From positions 1 to 64,000 of the forward strand of contig BAXE01000012.1 in the NCBI GenBank assembly GCA_001310415.1: a stretch of DNA of 64,000 nucleotides, in the 5' to 3' direction. This document shows, one piece after another, positions 40,381 to 50,279 of this stretch. The position numbers and the translations under genes were made by a program. Origin of the DNA: Enterovibrio sp. JCM 19048 (GTDB lineage Bacteria; Pseudomonadota; Gammaproteobacteria; Enterobacterales; Vibrionaceae). Below the pieces are notes generated by a model. It saw only the letters and a program-made list of their open reading frames with translations. It was not told the origin of the DNA and did no database searches. Within the stretch, counting starts at the first letter, position 1. Every line of letters starts with the position of its first letter.

Positions 40381-42176
40381 TTACATTGTCGCTTCTGTTT
40401 CTAACGCCGTTGTTTGCTCTCCCTGTAGCAGGGTTTGTAAGAACTCGAGTCGTGCGCTGCTTTGTTTAAGTCCACCTTCACGGTAATTCTCTCGCCAAAG
40501 TGTTCGATAAGTCTCCAGTAAAACAGCAACATCCCGTCTGATGCTTTTTTTCCTTTGTGCGCTGAAACGTTCGACTTCACGGTGGCCTTCCTCGATGTAC
40601 CCCATCACTATCCGACAGGCAATGTCGAGGGCTTCGGCTGTCCAAAGCAGTTCAGTGCTGAGTTCACCGCCTTTGGCAGGCGAAAGTGAGGCTTTCACTT
40701 TTGCCAGCTTTTTCCGCGCATTTTCCACCGACTGAATGTCCCTCCAAGTCGCTCGTTTAATGTGGCGTCGAGAAGCCTGATCAAATAGAACCGGACCGAA
40801 GAAGGCACAGTTTGGTGTGGTAACACCGGTTTGGCGGTAGAAATTTTGCAAGGCTAACAGCGCACCAAATTCGGTGTCTGTCGCATCCGGGTAGTACCAG
40901 CGCAGCGGCAGATCGACATTGTCATTGACTTGTTGTTCCTGCCCCCAGGCCATGGCAGCTCCGAATGCGTAGGCGGGAATTGGCATGGCATGTTGTTGGC
41001 CGTGACCCATATCGCCCCACTCTGTGACCATAAAGCCTTCTGCCCCATAATGTTTCGCGGATTTGGCTGCTCTTCGCATATGGGTTGTTGCATCGTGCCA
41101 GCGACCTGCCACTGAAGCGAAGCAGTTGGTGGAAACTACCACATGAAAGGGGTAACCAAATTGTGCCAGCTGTTTGTGCTCGGCATCAAAAGGATGATCT
41201 GGCTCATAGCCCCAGTTGAGCAGTGTAAGGCCTTTGGGAAGCTCGCAGATAAGGTTGGGATAGCGAAACAGCATATCGCTGAAGATCTGACATTGTTTTC
41301 CTTTCGATGCCGCGATATCGATAACCTTGTTCAGGTAGTTAAGAAACACCCGGCCTTTACCATAGATTTCACAGGCAGATTTACTGGCACCCATGCCTAA
41401 ATCCATGGTTTCGTCGAAATTCACATTCAGGGTATTGCTTGAGAAGTTGGGAGCCAATTCCTCTATCAAGCCGTCAATAAACGCCGTCGTTTGATCACTG
41501 ATGGGGTTCAGGCCAAAAGCCCCGCACGGAAATCACCACGCTGGTCGCGAAATCCTTCGGTTTGCTCAGCAAGATGCGCATATTCGGGATGGCACAGCCA
41601 TTTTTCCATATGCCCAAAGCAAGCCTGATTGGCAACCAGTTCGATACCCAACTGGCAGCAATAGGCATCAATCTCCCGGATATCTTCGGCTGTCATTGGG
41701 GAGTAATCGCGCCAGACCGTCTCATGGTTTACGTATGCAAACGTATGTTCGGTATACAGTTGCAGTTGGTTAAAACGCAGAGACGAGAAGTAGTCGATCA
41801 GGCGCTTAAGAGTGGCAATGGTTGGTACACGGTCACGGCTGATATCTAACAACACAGAGCGAACCGGGAAGTCCGGATGATCTTCAATGACCGCATCTTC
41901 CCGCACGACACTGGCATCATCAATTAATTGGTTGATGGCCAGATGGGCATAGCGTAGTCCATGCAGGTCTGAATATTCCACTGTGAGCATACTTTGCCTG
42001 AAGCGCAGGCGGAATCCCTGATCGGGAAGGGTTGCATCATGGCGATAGAGCAGTGAAGGATGAAGTAACCGCGCACCAAAGCTAACAGGACAGCGTTCAA
42101 CTAACGCAGAAACACTGACGCTCTTTTTAGCGAATCCACCGATGTAACGTTTGGGTGCCGGAAATATGTTGATCAT
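40381..42176 (-). CDS. GH20 beta-N-acetylhexosaminidase-like glycosidase (one lost base)
   Basis: About 598 residues, no signal peptide, so cytoplasmic. An N-terminal GH20b-type domain (1-110) precedes the barrel: PDFPVRSVLLDISRDRVPTI, QLQLYTEHTFAY, and the catalytic Asp-Glu pair in NVNFDETMDLG. The frame breaks near 41512; one G restores FRAGAFGLNPISDQTT. It would remove terminal GlcNAc or GalNAc from imported oligosaccharides. It follows the ROK regulator gene by 22 bases on the same strand and is divergent from an MFS transporter, suggesting a small amino-sugar utilisation locus. Confidence 0.85.
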
Positions 42177-42198
42177 CTTACATCCTTGTCTCGCAACC

Positions 42199-43299
42199 CT
42201 ATGCAGGGACTTTTCTGTCTCCCAACAGCGCCAGACTGTCGGTAAGTTTTAATTCGGGTGTGAGCAATTTTTGCCATGCCATACAGGCAGCGCCCATGGC
42301 TGCGGCTTGAGGGCCAAGCAGGGAAAACTCAATATTGGGTTTGACGATTAAAGAGCCTGCCAGCCCTTCTGCATGGCGTCGGAGTGAGGCCGCAAGCTCT
42401 GAGCCGAAAGACATACCGTTGCCGCCAATAACAATACGGCGGATGCTCATCAGGCTGCATAGATTCACCGCGAGTACAGAAAATTCCTCGATGATGACGC
42501 TGGGCGTCGGCTCCGCGCCACGCATCAGTTCCTGGCTATTGAACTGGCCAGCCATGTGGTCGTCGCCATAAAAAAGCTGGCGGTTCAAAATGATCCCTAC
42601 GCCAATACCCAATCTATGGTAAAGCTCCCGTGCATGGTGAGTGGAGAGCAGGACATAGAGAAAATGGTCGTAGGGCAGGCTGCGCTGTTGCATCAATTCT
42701 CCCCAGGCACCGCAGTTTGCGTCGTTGTCGATAAACACGGGATACGGGAAGTGACGTTTAAAAATAGGGGCGAAGTTAATGGGCGAGCGGATATTCAGCG
42801 TGTGAGATACCAATAGTTGGCTTTTCTCCGGATTAACCAGCCCTGGCACACCGATGCCTATTGCCAGAATACGCGGAAACAACTTCTGGATCGCGTCAAC
42901 GCTTGGCTGTAAGGCTTGAATAACGGCTCTTTCAAGGGCAGCTTGGGTGTCGAGCGGCAACATATCGTGATAGACCACCTGACCCAGCAAGTTGACGACG
43001 GAAACTTTCAGCATGTCCGAGTTTATGTCCACGCCGATCAATACACCGAAATCCGGGTTGAAGACCAAGGAAACTTTGGGACGACCCCCTTTATTGACCG
43101 GCATCTGGGGTTGTTCGAACAGCATACCAATCTCGAGCAGATGGTTGACGGTTTTGGTGACTGTCGATTTATCCAGCTCAAGCTTTTCCGCCATCTCAAT
43201 ACGGGATACGCCGGGAGACTGCCACAGCGTATTGATGATTCGGGCGGTATTGGTGGTTTTGCTCAGTTTCACTGACAAGATATTAGTTTCCAAAAACAA
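42199..43299 (-). CDS. ROK-family transcriptional regulator (NagC/Mlc type) lacking the zinc cysteines
   Basis: 366 residues. Winged helix at about 20-75 (SRIEMAEKLELDKSTVTKTVNHLLEIG), then a ROK sugar-kinase-like domain (LIGVDINSDMLKVSVVN, IGIGVPGLVNPEKS, FIDNDANCGAWGE, IVIGGNG). The usual HxxGxxxCxCGxxGC zinc motif is absent: the segment reads GDDHMAGQFNSQELMRGAE, with the His but no cysteines. The start is uncertain: TTG at 43299 or GTG at 43272. It precedes the GH20 gene in one operon and probably represses it and the divergent transporter. Confidence 0.85.
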   Translation of the reverse strand: MFLETNILSVKLSKTTNTARIINTLWQSPGVSRIEMAEKLELDKSTVTKTVNHLLEIGMLFEQPQMPVNKGGRPKVSLVFNPDFGVLIGVDINSDMLKVSVVNLLGQVVYHDMLPLDTQAALERAVIQALQPSVDAIQKLFPRILAIGIGVPGLVNPEKSQLLVSHTLNIRSPINFAPIFKRHFPYPVFIDNDANCGAWGELMQQRSLPYDHFLYVLLSTHHARELYHRLGIGVGIILNRQLFYGDDHMAGQFNSQELMRGAEPTPSVIIEEFSVLAVNLCSLMSIRRIVIGGNGMSFGSELAASLRRHAEGLAGSLIVKPNIEFSLLGPQAAAMGAACMAWQKLLTPELKLTDSLALLGDRKVPA

Positions 43300-43687
43300 C
43301 TTAATTCGTTGGTATCTTATTGATAGTGTTTAAAAAACAACAGCACCACGGAAAAACTTCGACTCAATGAAAACTTAATGTTTATACGTTGAAGTGAATC
43401 GAAGAAATATGAAAAAAGGTAAGTTATCAATTAGCACGCAGCCACGAAAGTTGCCGACCGCAACTAATTAGTCGCAAGGTATAAGCATTTCGCCGTCTGA
43501 CGGTTTCGGTCATTGCACCAAGGCGGAAGCTATAGCTATGAGACGCTACCGCCGCTATTACATCCACGGCCGTGGCCAAATCAATGGGTGGTTGGGGTAT
43601 ACAACAACCCTTTCACAAATGGGGTTGATGCCTGCAGGCCAATGGAGGGATACTCGGGCTTACAACACAGCACGGGATATTCACGGA
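43300..43687. other. Divergent control region of the amino-sugar locus
   Basis: 388 bases between the ROK regulator and the MFS gene. The left part is AT-rich and holds an inverted pair CTTCGA/TCGAAG (about 43357-43404). The right part holds several short perfect palindromes: AGCTATAGCT, CCACGGCCGTGG and GCCTGCAGGC. The MFS frame is open through about 50 codons of it, but that sequence shows no transporter features. Confidence 0.4.
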
Positions 43688-44854
43688 ATGAATAAAAATG
43701 TTTGGCTGTTGGCCTTGTGCCAGGCGCTGTTGATGAGCGGGAATATCGTGCTTATTTCAGTGAATGGCTTGATTGGGCAACAGCTCTCACCAAGCGACAC
43801 CTGGGTCACTTTGCCGGTATCAACGCAATTTGTCGGTTTGATGCTGGCCACCATTCCAGCCTCATTGATCATGGCAAAAATCGGGCGTAAAAACGGCTTT
43901 ATGCTGGGTAATCTTATTGGGATATTGGGTGCGTTGTTGTGTGTCTATGCCCTTAACCGCGGAGACTTCTGGCTGTTTTGTTTTGCGACATCACTGCTCG
44001 GGATAGGCATTGGTTTTGGTACGCTCTATCGCTTCGCAGCGGTAGAAGTGAGTGCGCCAGAGAGCAAAGACAAAGCGATTTCACTTTCGATGGCTGGGGG
44101 CGTTTTGGCCGCTATTATGGGGCCTAACCTTGCTATCGCCAGTCAGGACTGGCTGCCCGGCGCGCATTTCAGCGGGGCATTTCTCGGCATCACCGGGCTT
44201 TACATTATCTCCCTTATCGTGCTCCAGTTTATCGGCTTACCCCCAGCGGCAAAGCAAAATGAACAGGCTGTGCAAAGCTCTGTCGGGCAAATCCTGAAAG
44301 CTCGCGGATACCTGCTTGCCGTATTTGCTGCAGTGGTTGGCTATGCGGTAATGAACCTTTTAATGACAGTTACGCCGATTGCTATGCACAGGCACGGTTT
44401 CAATTTTGAACAAGCGGCGATAGTGATCGAATGGCACGTTCTGGGCATGTTTGCGCCGGCGTTTATCACCGGCAGTCTGATTGGGAAAATTGGTACACGC
44501 AATACCATAGTGCTCGGTAGCCTGTTCTTTATCGGCTGTATTTTGATCAACCTGAACGGTGTCACGGAGTGGCATTTCAGGGCTGCCTTGGTCATGCTGG
44601 GGATCGGCTGGAACTTTATGTTTATCGGCGCAACCAGCCAGCTAACGCAAACCTATTTGCCGCAGGACAAACCCCGGGCACAGGCGATCAACGAATTTGC
44701 CGTTTTTGGCAGTGTGACGCTCACCGCGCTACTCGCCGGTAATCTGGAAGTGACGCTGGGGTGGCAAACCCTTAATTTGGTGGTACTTCCCTTTGTCTGT
44801 GTTGTGCCATTGCTGTACTTGATGCTAACCCGCGCGAAACCGGTAGAGGTGTGA
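43688..44854 (+). CDS. MFS transporter
   Basis: 388 residues, intact, with about 12 transmembrane helices. The start at 43688 (MNKNVWLLALCQALLMSG) is chosen because helix 1 begins there; an upstream in-frame extension is hydrophilic and atypical. The loop 2-3 motif is ASLIMAKIGRKNGFMLG, and ESKDKAISLSMAGG and RAQAINEFAVFGS are typical of the YcaD/drug-sugar MFS groups. Substrate unknown; by context a GlcNAc-containing sugar is possible. Confidence 0.85.
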   Translation: MNKNVWLLALCQALLMSGNIVLISVNGLIGQQLSPSDTWVTLPVSTQFVGLMLATIPASLIMAKIGRKNGFMLGNLIGILGALLCVYALNRGDFWLFCFATSLLGIGIGFGTLYRFAAVEVSAPESKDKAISLSMAGGVLAAIMGPNLAIASQDWLPGAHFSGAFLGITGLYIISLIVLQFIGLPPAAKQNEQAVQSSVGQILKARGYLLAVFAAVVGYAVMNLLMTVTPIAMHRHGFNFEQAAIVIEWHVLGMFAPAFITGSLIGKIGTRNTIVLGSLFFIGCILINLNGVTEWHFRAALVMLGIGWNFMFIGATSQLTQTYLPQDKPRAQAINEFAVFGSVTLTALLAGNLEVTLGWQTLNLVVLPFVCVVPLLYLMLTRAKPVEV

Positions 44855-44923
44855 TAACACGACGCAGCAAACCGGGTGGTGCTATCTTTAATTAGCCTGG
44901 TGTGATGTAGAGGAGTGCGCCAC

Positions 44924-45073
44924 ATGGAACTGGAAAATGAGCGCGGCGATAAGATGCACCTTGCTGATGATCTTACGCTCAAAGAAATGGTTGATATGGG
45001 TTTGTTGGTCGTCATTTCTGACACCAATGACGACAGTGAAGAATGCTGGATACCCGCCGACGATATTGATTGA
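44924..45073 (+). CDS. Small acidic protein, 49 residues
   Basis: ATG 44924 follows AGAGGAG at a good distance, and the gene ends right before a perfect terminator. The protein starts MELENERGDKMHLADD and ends in ECWIPADDID; it is strongly acidic with one Cys and one Trp, no signal peptide or membrane segment. No family recognised. RBS plus terminator make it a convincing monocistronic small gene. Confidence 0.7.
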   Translation: MELENERGDKMHLADDLTLKEMVDMGLLVVISDTNDDSEECWIPADDID

Positions 45074-45078
45074 TAAAG

Positions 45079-45099
45079 TGCCCCGGAAGGGGCATTTTT
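45079..45099 (+). terminator. Intrinsic terminator
   Basis: Stem TGCCCC/GGGGCA with GGAA loop and five T, 5 bases after the small acidic gene. Confidence 0.88.
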
Positions 45100-45241
45100 C
45101 TCCCCCATCCATTCATCCAGATAATACAAATTCCTGACCTGTGATCTGAACAGTTCAGTGCTTGTTGCGTTTGTGTCTGTTGGCACTAAAATCAGCGCGT
45201 CGCACAACGTTTGTGTGCGCCTGTTTCAAAAAGGATGTTGG

Positions 45242-45892
45242 ATGAAACTGTACGTGTTTGATCACTGTCCCTTCTGCATAAAAGCAATGATGACCATGGG
45301 TCTGAAAAAGCTGGACGTTGAACTGGTTTACCTTCAAAACCATGATGTAGAAGCGCGGATAGAAAAGGTAGGCGCGAATCTGGTGCCTATTCTGGAGAAA
45401 AGTGACGGTAGCTTCATGGCAGAAAGCCTCGATATCGTCGCTTATTTGGACAACCTTGATGGGCAACCCGTATTGGGCGAAAGCCAATTCGGTGAGCGTA
45501 TTTCCACATGGCAAACGGCAGCTGGCTATTTTGGCTCGCGGCTTTTATTTCCGCGCTGGATGATGATCTCTCTGCCGGAATTTGCGTGTGATGAAGCAAA
45601 GGCGTGGTTCACCAAGAACAAAACGGAAATGATCAACAGGCCTTTTGATGACGCCTATGCCAAAAGTGATGAGTATATCGCCAAATTGAACGTCGAGTTA
45701 CTCAAGCTGGACTGGCTGGTTCCGCCATCACAGCGTGGTAATCAGCTCACTTATGACGACATCAATATCTTCCCAACGCTTCGCAACTACACGGTGATCA
45801 AAGGGATCCGCTATCCGGGAAATGTGCGCCAGTACATTGATGAAATGGCGGCGCTTACCGACATCGCTTTGTATGATTCCGTTGCGGTTTAG
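45242..45892 (+). CDS. grxB: Glutaredoxin 2
   Basis: 216 residues, intact. The start at 45242 has an AAGGA site at 7 bases and matches the family N terminus MKLYVFDHCPFCIKAM; the redox CPFC is at 9-12. A thioredoxin-fold N domain (residues 1-75, LVPILEKSDGSFMAESLDIVAYLD) is followed by a helical GST-like C domain (FPTLRNYTVIKGIRYP). It is the atypical large glutaredoxin that reduces protein disulfides with glutathione in the cytoplasm. Confidence 0.93.
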   Translation: MKLYVFDHCPFCIKAMMTMGLKKLDVELVYLQNHDVEARIEKVGANLVPILEKSDGSFMAESLDIVAYLDNLDGQPVLGESQFGERISTWQTAAGYFGSRLLFPRWMMISLPEFACDEAKAWFTKNKTEMINRPFDDAYAKSDEYIAKLNVELLKLDWLVPPSQRGNQLTYDDINIFPTLRNYTVIKGIRYPGNVRQYIDEMAALTDIALYDSVAV

Positions 45893-45916
45893 TCCCTAAC
45901 CTGATTCGGTTTTGAG

Positions 45917-45946
45917 AAAGAGGAGCCTGTTAGCGCTCCTCTTTTT
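45917..45946 (+). terminator. Intrinsic terminator of grxB
   Basis: Stem AAAGAGGAGC/GCTCCTCTTT, eight-base loop, followed by TT. It lies 25 bases past the stop. Confidence 0.88.
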
Positions 45947-45978
45947 ATTGGTGGCTTTTCGCACTTTCGCACCAGTGT

Positions 45979-45992
45979 TTTATCTATATCAA
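45979..45992 (+). promoter_or_regulatory. FNR-like site upstream of the peroxidase gene
   Basis: TTTATCTATATCAA differs from the FNR consensus TTGAT-N4-ATCAA at one position. It lies about 137 bases upstream of a cytochrome c peroxidase gene, a class often under FNR control. Confidence 0.35.
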
Positions 45993-46128
45993 ACGGTTAA
46001 TACAGCTGTGTCACCCTGCTATCCCTGCGACATCGGGATTCCCTTTTAAAGCTATCTGAAATTCCAATTGTATTGCTTCAAAGCTTTATGCTGAGATGAT
46101 TTGAAATTGCTGCAGCGGGAGGTGGCTA

Positions 46129-47156
46129 ATGAAGCAAAACAACGCAAACTTTATCACCACAGCGCTGATATGCGTGGCACTCCTTCCTGCCGCCACTTCC
46201 TACGCTTTGCCGGACGCCCAGCTTCGGGATCTGTCCAACCGCCTTTTTGGTCCCTTACCTGACACCATGCCTGGAAGTGGGCAAGACACGGCCGCCCTGG
46301 CTTCGCTCGGCCAGCAACTGTTTTTCGAAAAGGGCTTGTCTGCCAACGAAACGCAGTCGTGCAATACCTGCCATGATCTGACGGGTTCTAAATCGGGCAC
46401 AGAACCGCTTTCTGTGTCACAGGGTGCATTGGGATTGACCGGCACACGTAATAGCCTGACGGTATGGAATGCAGGCTTCCAGTTTTTACAGTTTTGGGAT
46501 GGACGGGCTGACTCGCTGGAAGAGCAGGCAAAAAGTCCGCTTCTTGCACATCATGAAATGGCCTTGTCATCGGGTCTAGAGGCTGAAAGGGTCTTGCGCG
46601 AGCGTGGTTATACCCCGGCGTTTGAGGCTGCGTTTCCCAATCAGGGCGATCCGGTGACCTTTGATAATGCCGCCAGAGCGCTGGCGGCATTCCAGCGCAC
46701 TTTGATCACCGCTGATCGCTTTGATCGTTGGCAGAAGGGCGACGATAACGCTCTGTCTGCAAAAGAAAAACGGGGCTGGAACGTTTTGTATCAACAGGTT
46801 GTAACGCCTGCCATAATGGCCCGCTAATGGGCGGCCAGCTTTTCATGAAAATGGGACTGGTCAATCCGTATCCTAACCGAATAGACAAAGGCCGGGCTCA
46901 TATTACCGGCAATGCAGCGGACGACTTTCTGTTTAAGGTGCCTCCATTGCGCAATGTGGCGAAAACAGCGCCTTACTTTCATGATGGTGCCGTATATTCG
47001 CTCGAGCAAGCCGTGAAAGATACTGCCTGGCACCAGCTCGGGGTAAAACTTAAACCTGATGCCGTCGAAGATATTACGGCTTTCCTGAAGGCTCTGGACA
47101 ATGAGCGTGAAGTGAATTTTACCGTGACCGACAACGAGCAAACGAGAGAGGAATAA
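46129..47156 (+). CDS. Di-heme cytochrome c peroxidase / MauG family (one lost base)
   Basis: About 342 residues. The signal peptide (LICVALLPAATSYA) is followed by heme 1 CNTCH and, after repair, heme 2 CNACH. Family motifs: RNSLTVWNAGF, FWDGRADSLEEQA, and FLFKVPPLRNVAKTAPYFHDGA. It reduces hydrogen peroxide in the periplasm using cytochrome c electrons, or carries out a MauG-like oxidation. The frame breaks near 46775; one C (GGGCCTGGAACG) restores RGLERFVSTGCNACHNGP. A GGGAGG site precedes the ATG. The MOSC gene follows after 4 bases. Confidence 0.9.
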
Positions 47157-47160
47157 TTTC

Positions 47161-47837
47161 GTGCAAACCTATTTGCCTGGAAGGGGTATACCGCGGAAAC
47201 GTCCAGCAACAATTCGGGATGCGGACGGCGATGGGAAAATTACGGGTTGATGAGCCGCTGTTCTTATCAACAGTGGGACTCGAGGGTGACGAATGTGCCG
47301 AAACACGGTTTCACGGTGGTGAAGAACGTGCATTGCATCAATACCCGGCGGAACACTATCTTTATTGGCAGACGCAATTCGGGGCTCAAAGATGGCAGGC
47401 TCCCGGTATGGGAGAGAATATCAGCACTCAGGGTATGCTTGAGACAACCGTGTGCATTGGGGATGTCTATCAGTGGGGGAGGCAGTCATTCAGATCAGCC
47501 AGCCACGCTCCCCTTGCTACAAACTGGACAAACGTTGGCAGGTGGAAGGATTTGCGCAGCGAATGCAAGACAGCGCGCGTTGTGGTTGGCTATACCGGGT
47601 TTTGACACCGGGCTTCGTCAGCGCGCACGAACCATTGGTGCTCATCGAGCGCCCAGCCAATGCAGTGACGGTGAAAGAGACGTCAGATATCTTTTTTGTA
47701 GAACCGCTAAACCCGCAAGGATTGGAACGGTTGGCAATGCAACTGCGTTGTCTGAAAGCTGGCGCGGTAAAGTGCTTCAGCGTATTGAAACTGGGGTGGT
47801 AGAGAATTGGCAGCACAGGCTGACGGGGAAAAGCTAG
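47161..47837 (+). CDS. MOSC domain protein, YiiM-like (four lost bases)
   Basis: About 226 residues when repaired, starting at GTG 47161 behind an AGAGGA site. YiiM-type features: VYRGNVQQQFG near the start, GLEGDECAETRFHGGEERALHQYP, MGENISTQGM, then QISQPRSPCYKLDKRW with the putative active Cys, and a CGWLYRVLTPG tail. YiiM proteins bind molybdenum cofactor and reduce N-hydroxylated compounds. Breaks near 47168, 47183, 47478 and 47756 each need one base. The dense errors here make the N terminus uncertain. Confidence 0.8.
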
Positions 47838-47886
47838 CGGCGGGTGAAATAAGAAGGCGCAGTACGAAGACTGCGCCATGGCGGGA

Positions 47887-48238
47887 TTAGAGGTACATTT
47901 TCGCCAGTTCTGATGCTCGATCTCTTTGCCATCCAACTCTGCGTTCCAGTTGGTACCTACCAACACGCCATCTTCATCCAGCGTGATCAGCCAGTCTTCA
48001 ACGAACACATCCAGTGGGATCTCAACCACTTCGAAGTCTGCCCACTCTTCCACGTTGTGATGCTCCGCATCTTCTTTCGCAGACCAGAAAGGCATCACTT
48101 CGCTGCTTTCGAACTCAGTTGAGTCACATGCCAGCCAGCCGTCTTCTTCGTTCTTCAGACCCCAACTACGTTAGTGCGTTTGGTTTCTTCAATGAAAAGC
48201 ATCAGGTTTGCCTGAATGTCTGACGTTAATTTGCTCAT
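47887..48238 (-). CDS. DUF2750 family protein (two lost bases)
   Basis: About 117 residues when repaired, starting MSKLTSDIQANLMLFIEETK. Adding one T near 48166 gives NVVWGLKNEEDGWLACDSTEFE, which matches the DUF2750 pattern. EVMPFWSAKEDAEHH and VFVEDWLITLDEDGVLVGTNWN follow, and one base near 47916 restores the end SELAKMYL. The protein is very acidic. DUF2750 has no known function. Confidence 0.8.
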
Positions 48239-48350
48239 TGCTTTGCTCTCACAGGAAAATTCGCCGCTAGAGTAACACTTTATGGCGCAATCTGTCTGTT
48301 TCGTTTCGGTAAACGAGAGGGAATTTCTGTCGGACGGCCGAAAATAAAAA

Positions 48351-48374
48351 GCCAGCGCCCGGAAAGGCACTGGC
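48351..48374 (-). terminator. Leftward terminator of the ectoine operon
   Basis: Stem GCCAG-GCC/GGC-CTGGC with one mismatch; read leftward it is followed by TTTTTATTTT. It lies 20 bases after the ask stop. Confidence 0.82.
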
Positions 48375-48394
48375 TTATTGCATGAGTAGCGCTG

Positions 48395-49807
48395 TTAGGC
48401 GACGTCTTTCTGTGCAGCCTGGGTAAAGAACTCATCATGCAGTGCACGGATAGCAAACTCGTACATCTCATCTTTTACCACAAACTGTACGTTCACATTG
48501 CGCATTGAGGAGTGAACAGCAATCGGCGAAATGTCATTGCGCATCATTGCCAGTATGCCACGGCTCAATGTGGTGTTGGTGTTGATCTCGGCGCCAATGG
48601 CAGAAATCAAAGCCACCATGTGACCGGTGATTGTCGCACTTGGGAAGCGTTTCTCAGCACGATACAGCACCTTGTTCAGGTTCTTGGCGACACCGCTCAG
48701 GTAATAAGTGATGGAGTTGGCGTTCATTTCTTTACCGACCAGGCTTACGCTTTCATCGGCGATCATTTCCATCAAGTCGTAACCGACATTGTCGACATTA
48801 CCAACCATGGCCTGATCAAAGATATGCAGTGCGAAGACTTTATTTTTCCCTGCGATGATCTCGATATGCTCATTATCTGGCTGGTAAGAGCCAGAGATCA
48901 AAGTACCCTGATGCTCAGGTTCGAAGGTGTTCTTAATCTGCAGCGGAATACTTTGTTGGCGCAGGCCGGAAGCCGCGTTCGGGTGAATCGCTTCCATGCC
49001 CAAATTGGCCAGCTGATCAGCCACATCGAAGTTGGTCTGGCCGATTGGCAGCACATTCTCAGGCCCTGCAATACGTGGGTCGGCACTGCTGAGGTGATAC
49101 TCTTTGTGGATGATAGCGAGATCCGCATCCGTCAGGCAGGCAACACGACTGAACGTCATTTCGCTGTAACCGCGGTCGTAGGTCTTCATCAGGCCTTCGT
49201 CGCAATAAGCGTAACCGGTCACAATGGGGAGCTCATTGCTGACATCAATATCAGCAAAGGCACTTTCAATCACACTGTCCAGGCTGCCGCTAAGCTTGTT
49301 GTCCCAACCTGAAAGGTCAACAAAACGGGCGTTCACGCCAAGCGTCCTGAGTTTGAGTGCGGTGTTGTAAGCACTGTGCGCTTCACCGATAGATGACAGA
49401 AACTCGCGGATTTGCGGCAGGTATTGGCGCAGGGTGAACTGACCATAGCTACAAGTCGCGAGAATGTTGCTGATACAGTCACGCGCTTCCTGCAAGCGCT
49501 GGGAGATAAAGTTGTCTGCACGGGTGCGGTTCAGAGGGTCGGCGAACAGATTCTCATTGATCAGCATCATGCGTTGTTCAAGGGTATCGAATCCACTCTG
49601 CCACTCTTCATCGCGTTGAGCGACACGCTGGTAAATACCAGGCTCACCGGTGCGTTTACATTCCAGCAGCGCATCGGTAATCCCGCCATAAGCGGAAACC
49701 ACAAACACGCGGTTATAAGGGGAAACTGGGCGAAGAAAAATATTGTCGAGCACGGCATCAAAAGCCGACATGGATGTGCCGCCGATCTTTTCTACGGTGT
49801 AGGTCAT
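48395..49807 (-). CDS. ask_ect: Aspartate kinase of the ectoine operon
   Basis: 470 residues, intact. The N-terminal amino-acid kinase domain begins VEKIGGTSMSAFDAVLDNI, and C-terminal ACT domains include VGLVGKEMNANS-type sequence (SLVGKEMNANSITYYLSGV). This specialised aspartokinase supplies aspartyl phosphate to the ectoine pathway and in known cases is less feedback-inhibited than the housekeeping enzymes. It is the last gene of ectABC-ask, 70 bases after ectC. Confidence 0.93.
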   Translation of the reverse strand: MTYTVEKIGGTSMSAFDAVLDNIFLRPVSPYNRVFVVSAYGGITDALLECKRTGEPGIYQRVAQRDEEWQSGFDTLEQRMMLINENLFADPLNRTRADNFISQRLQEARDCISNILATCSYGQFTLRQYLPQIREFLSSIGEAHSAYNTALKLRTLGVNARFVDLSGWDNKLSGSLDSVIESAFADIDVSNELPIVTGYAYCDEGLMKTYDRGYSEMTFSRVACLTDADLAIIHKEYHLSSADPRIAGPENVLPIGQTNFDVADQLANLGMEAIHPNAASGLRQQSIPLQIKNTFEPEHQGTLISGSYQPDNEHIEIIAGKNKVFALHIFDQAMVGNVDNVGYDLMEMIADESVSLVGKEMNANSITYYLSGVAKNLNKVLYRAEKRFPSATITGHMVALISAIGAEINTNTTLSRGILAMMRNDISPIAVHSSMRNVNVQFVVKDEMYEFAIRALHDEFFTQAAQKDVA

Positions 49808-49877
49808 CGTTGAAATCCTTGTCTGCGAAAAAGGAAAAGAGAAAAGGGGGCTTAAGCCCCCAAATTAGGTGAGGCGA

Positions 49878-50264
49878 TCAGTCAACCAGAGGGTACACGC
49901 CATTTTCATCGTGTACTTCCTGGCCGGTAATGGGCGGGTTGAATACGCAGGCCATCACCATTTCCTTATCTTTATAGGCACGCAGGTAATGTTCGTCGTG
50001 CTTGTCGAGGATATAAAGGGTTCCCGGTTTAATAGGGTAGGTTTCTCCCCCTACAACTTCGATTTCACCTTCACCGGACATGCAGTAAACCGACTCCAGA
50101 TGGTTCTGGTAGTGGATGTGGGTTTCTGTTCCCTCAAAAATAGTCGTGATATGGAAAGAAAAGCCCATTTTGTCGTCTTTGAGCAGCATGCGCACGCTTT
50201 CCCATGTTTCGGCTACGACACGGCGTTCGCTGTTCTTACATTCTTCGAGTGTTCTTACGATCAT
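49878..50264 (-). CDS. ectC: L-ectoine synthase
   Basis: 128 residues, intact, cupin fold. It cyclises N-gamma-acetyl-diaminobutyrate to ectoine. Motifs: [19 protein letters not shown] at the N terminus, [38 protein letters not shown] and [11 protein letters not shown], which carry the metal and substrate ligands. An AAGGAAAG site precedes the start, 15 bases after ectB. Confidence 0.97.
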   Translation of the reverse strand: MIVRTLEECKNSERRVVAETWESVRMLLKDDKMGFSFHITTIFEGTETHIHYQNHLESVYCMSGEGEIEVVGGETYPIKPGTLYILDKHDEHYLRAYKDKEMVMACVFNPPITGQEVHDENGVYPLVD

Positions 50265-50279
50265 GGTTCTTCTCTTTCC

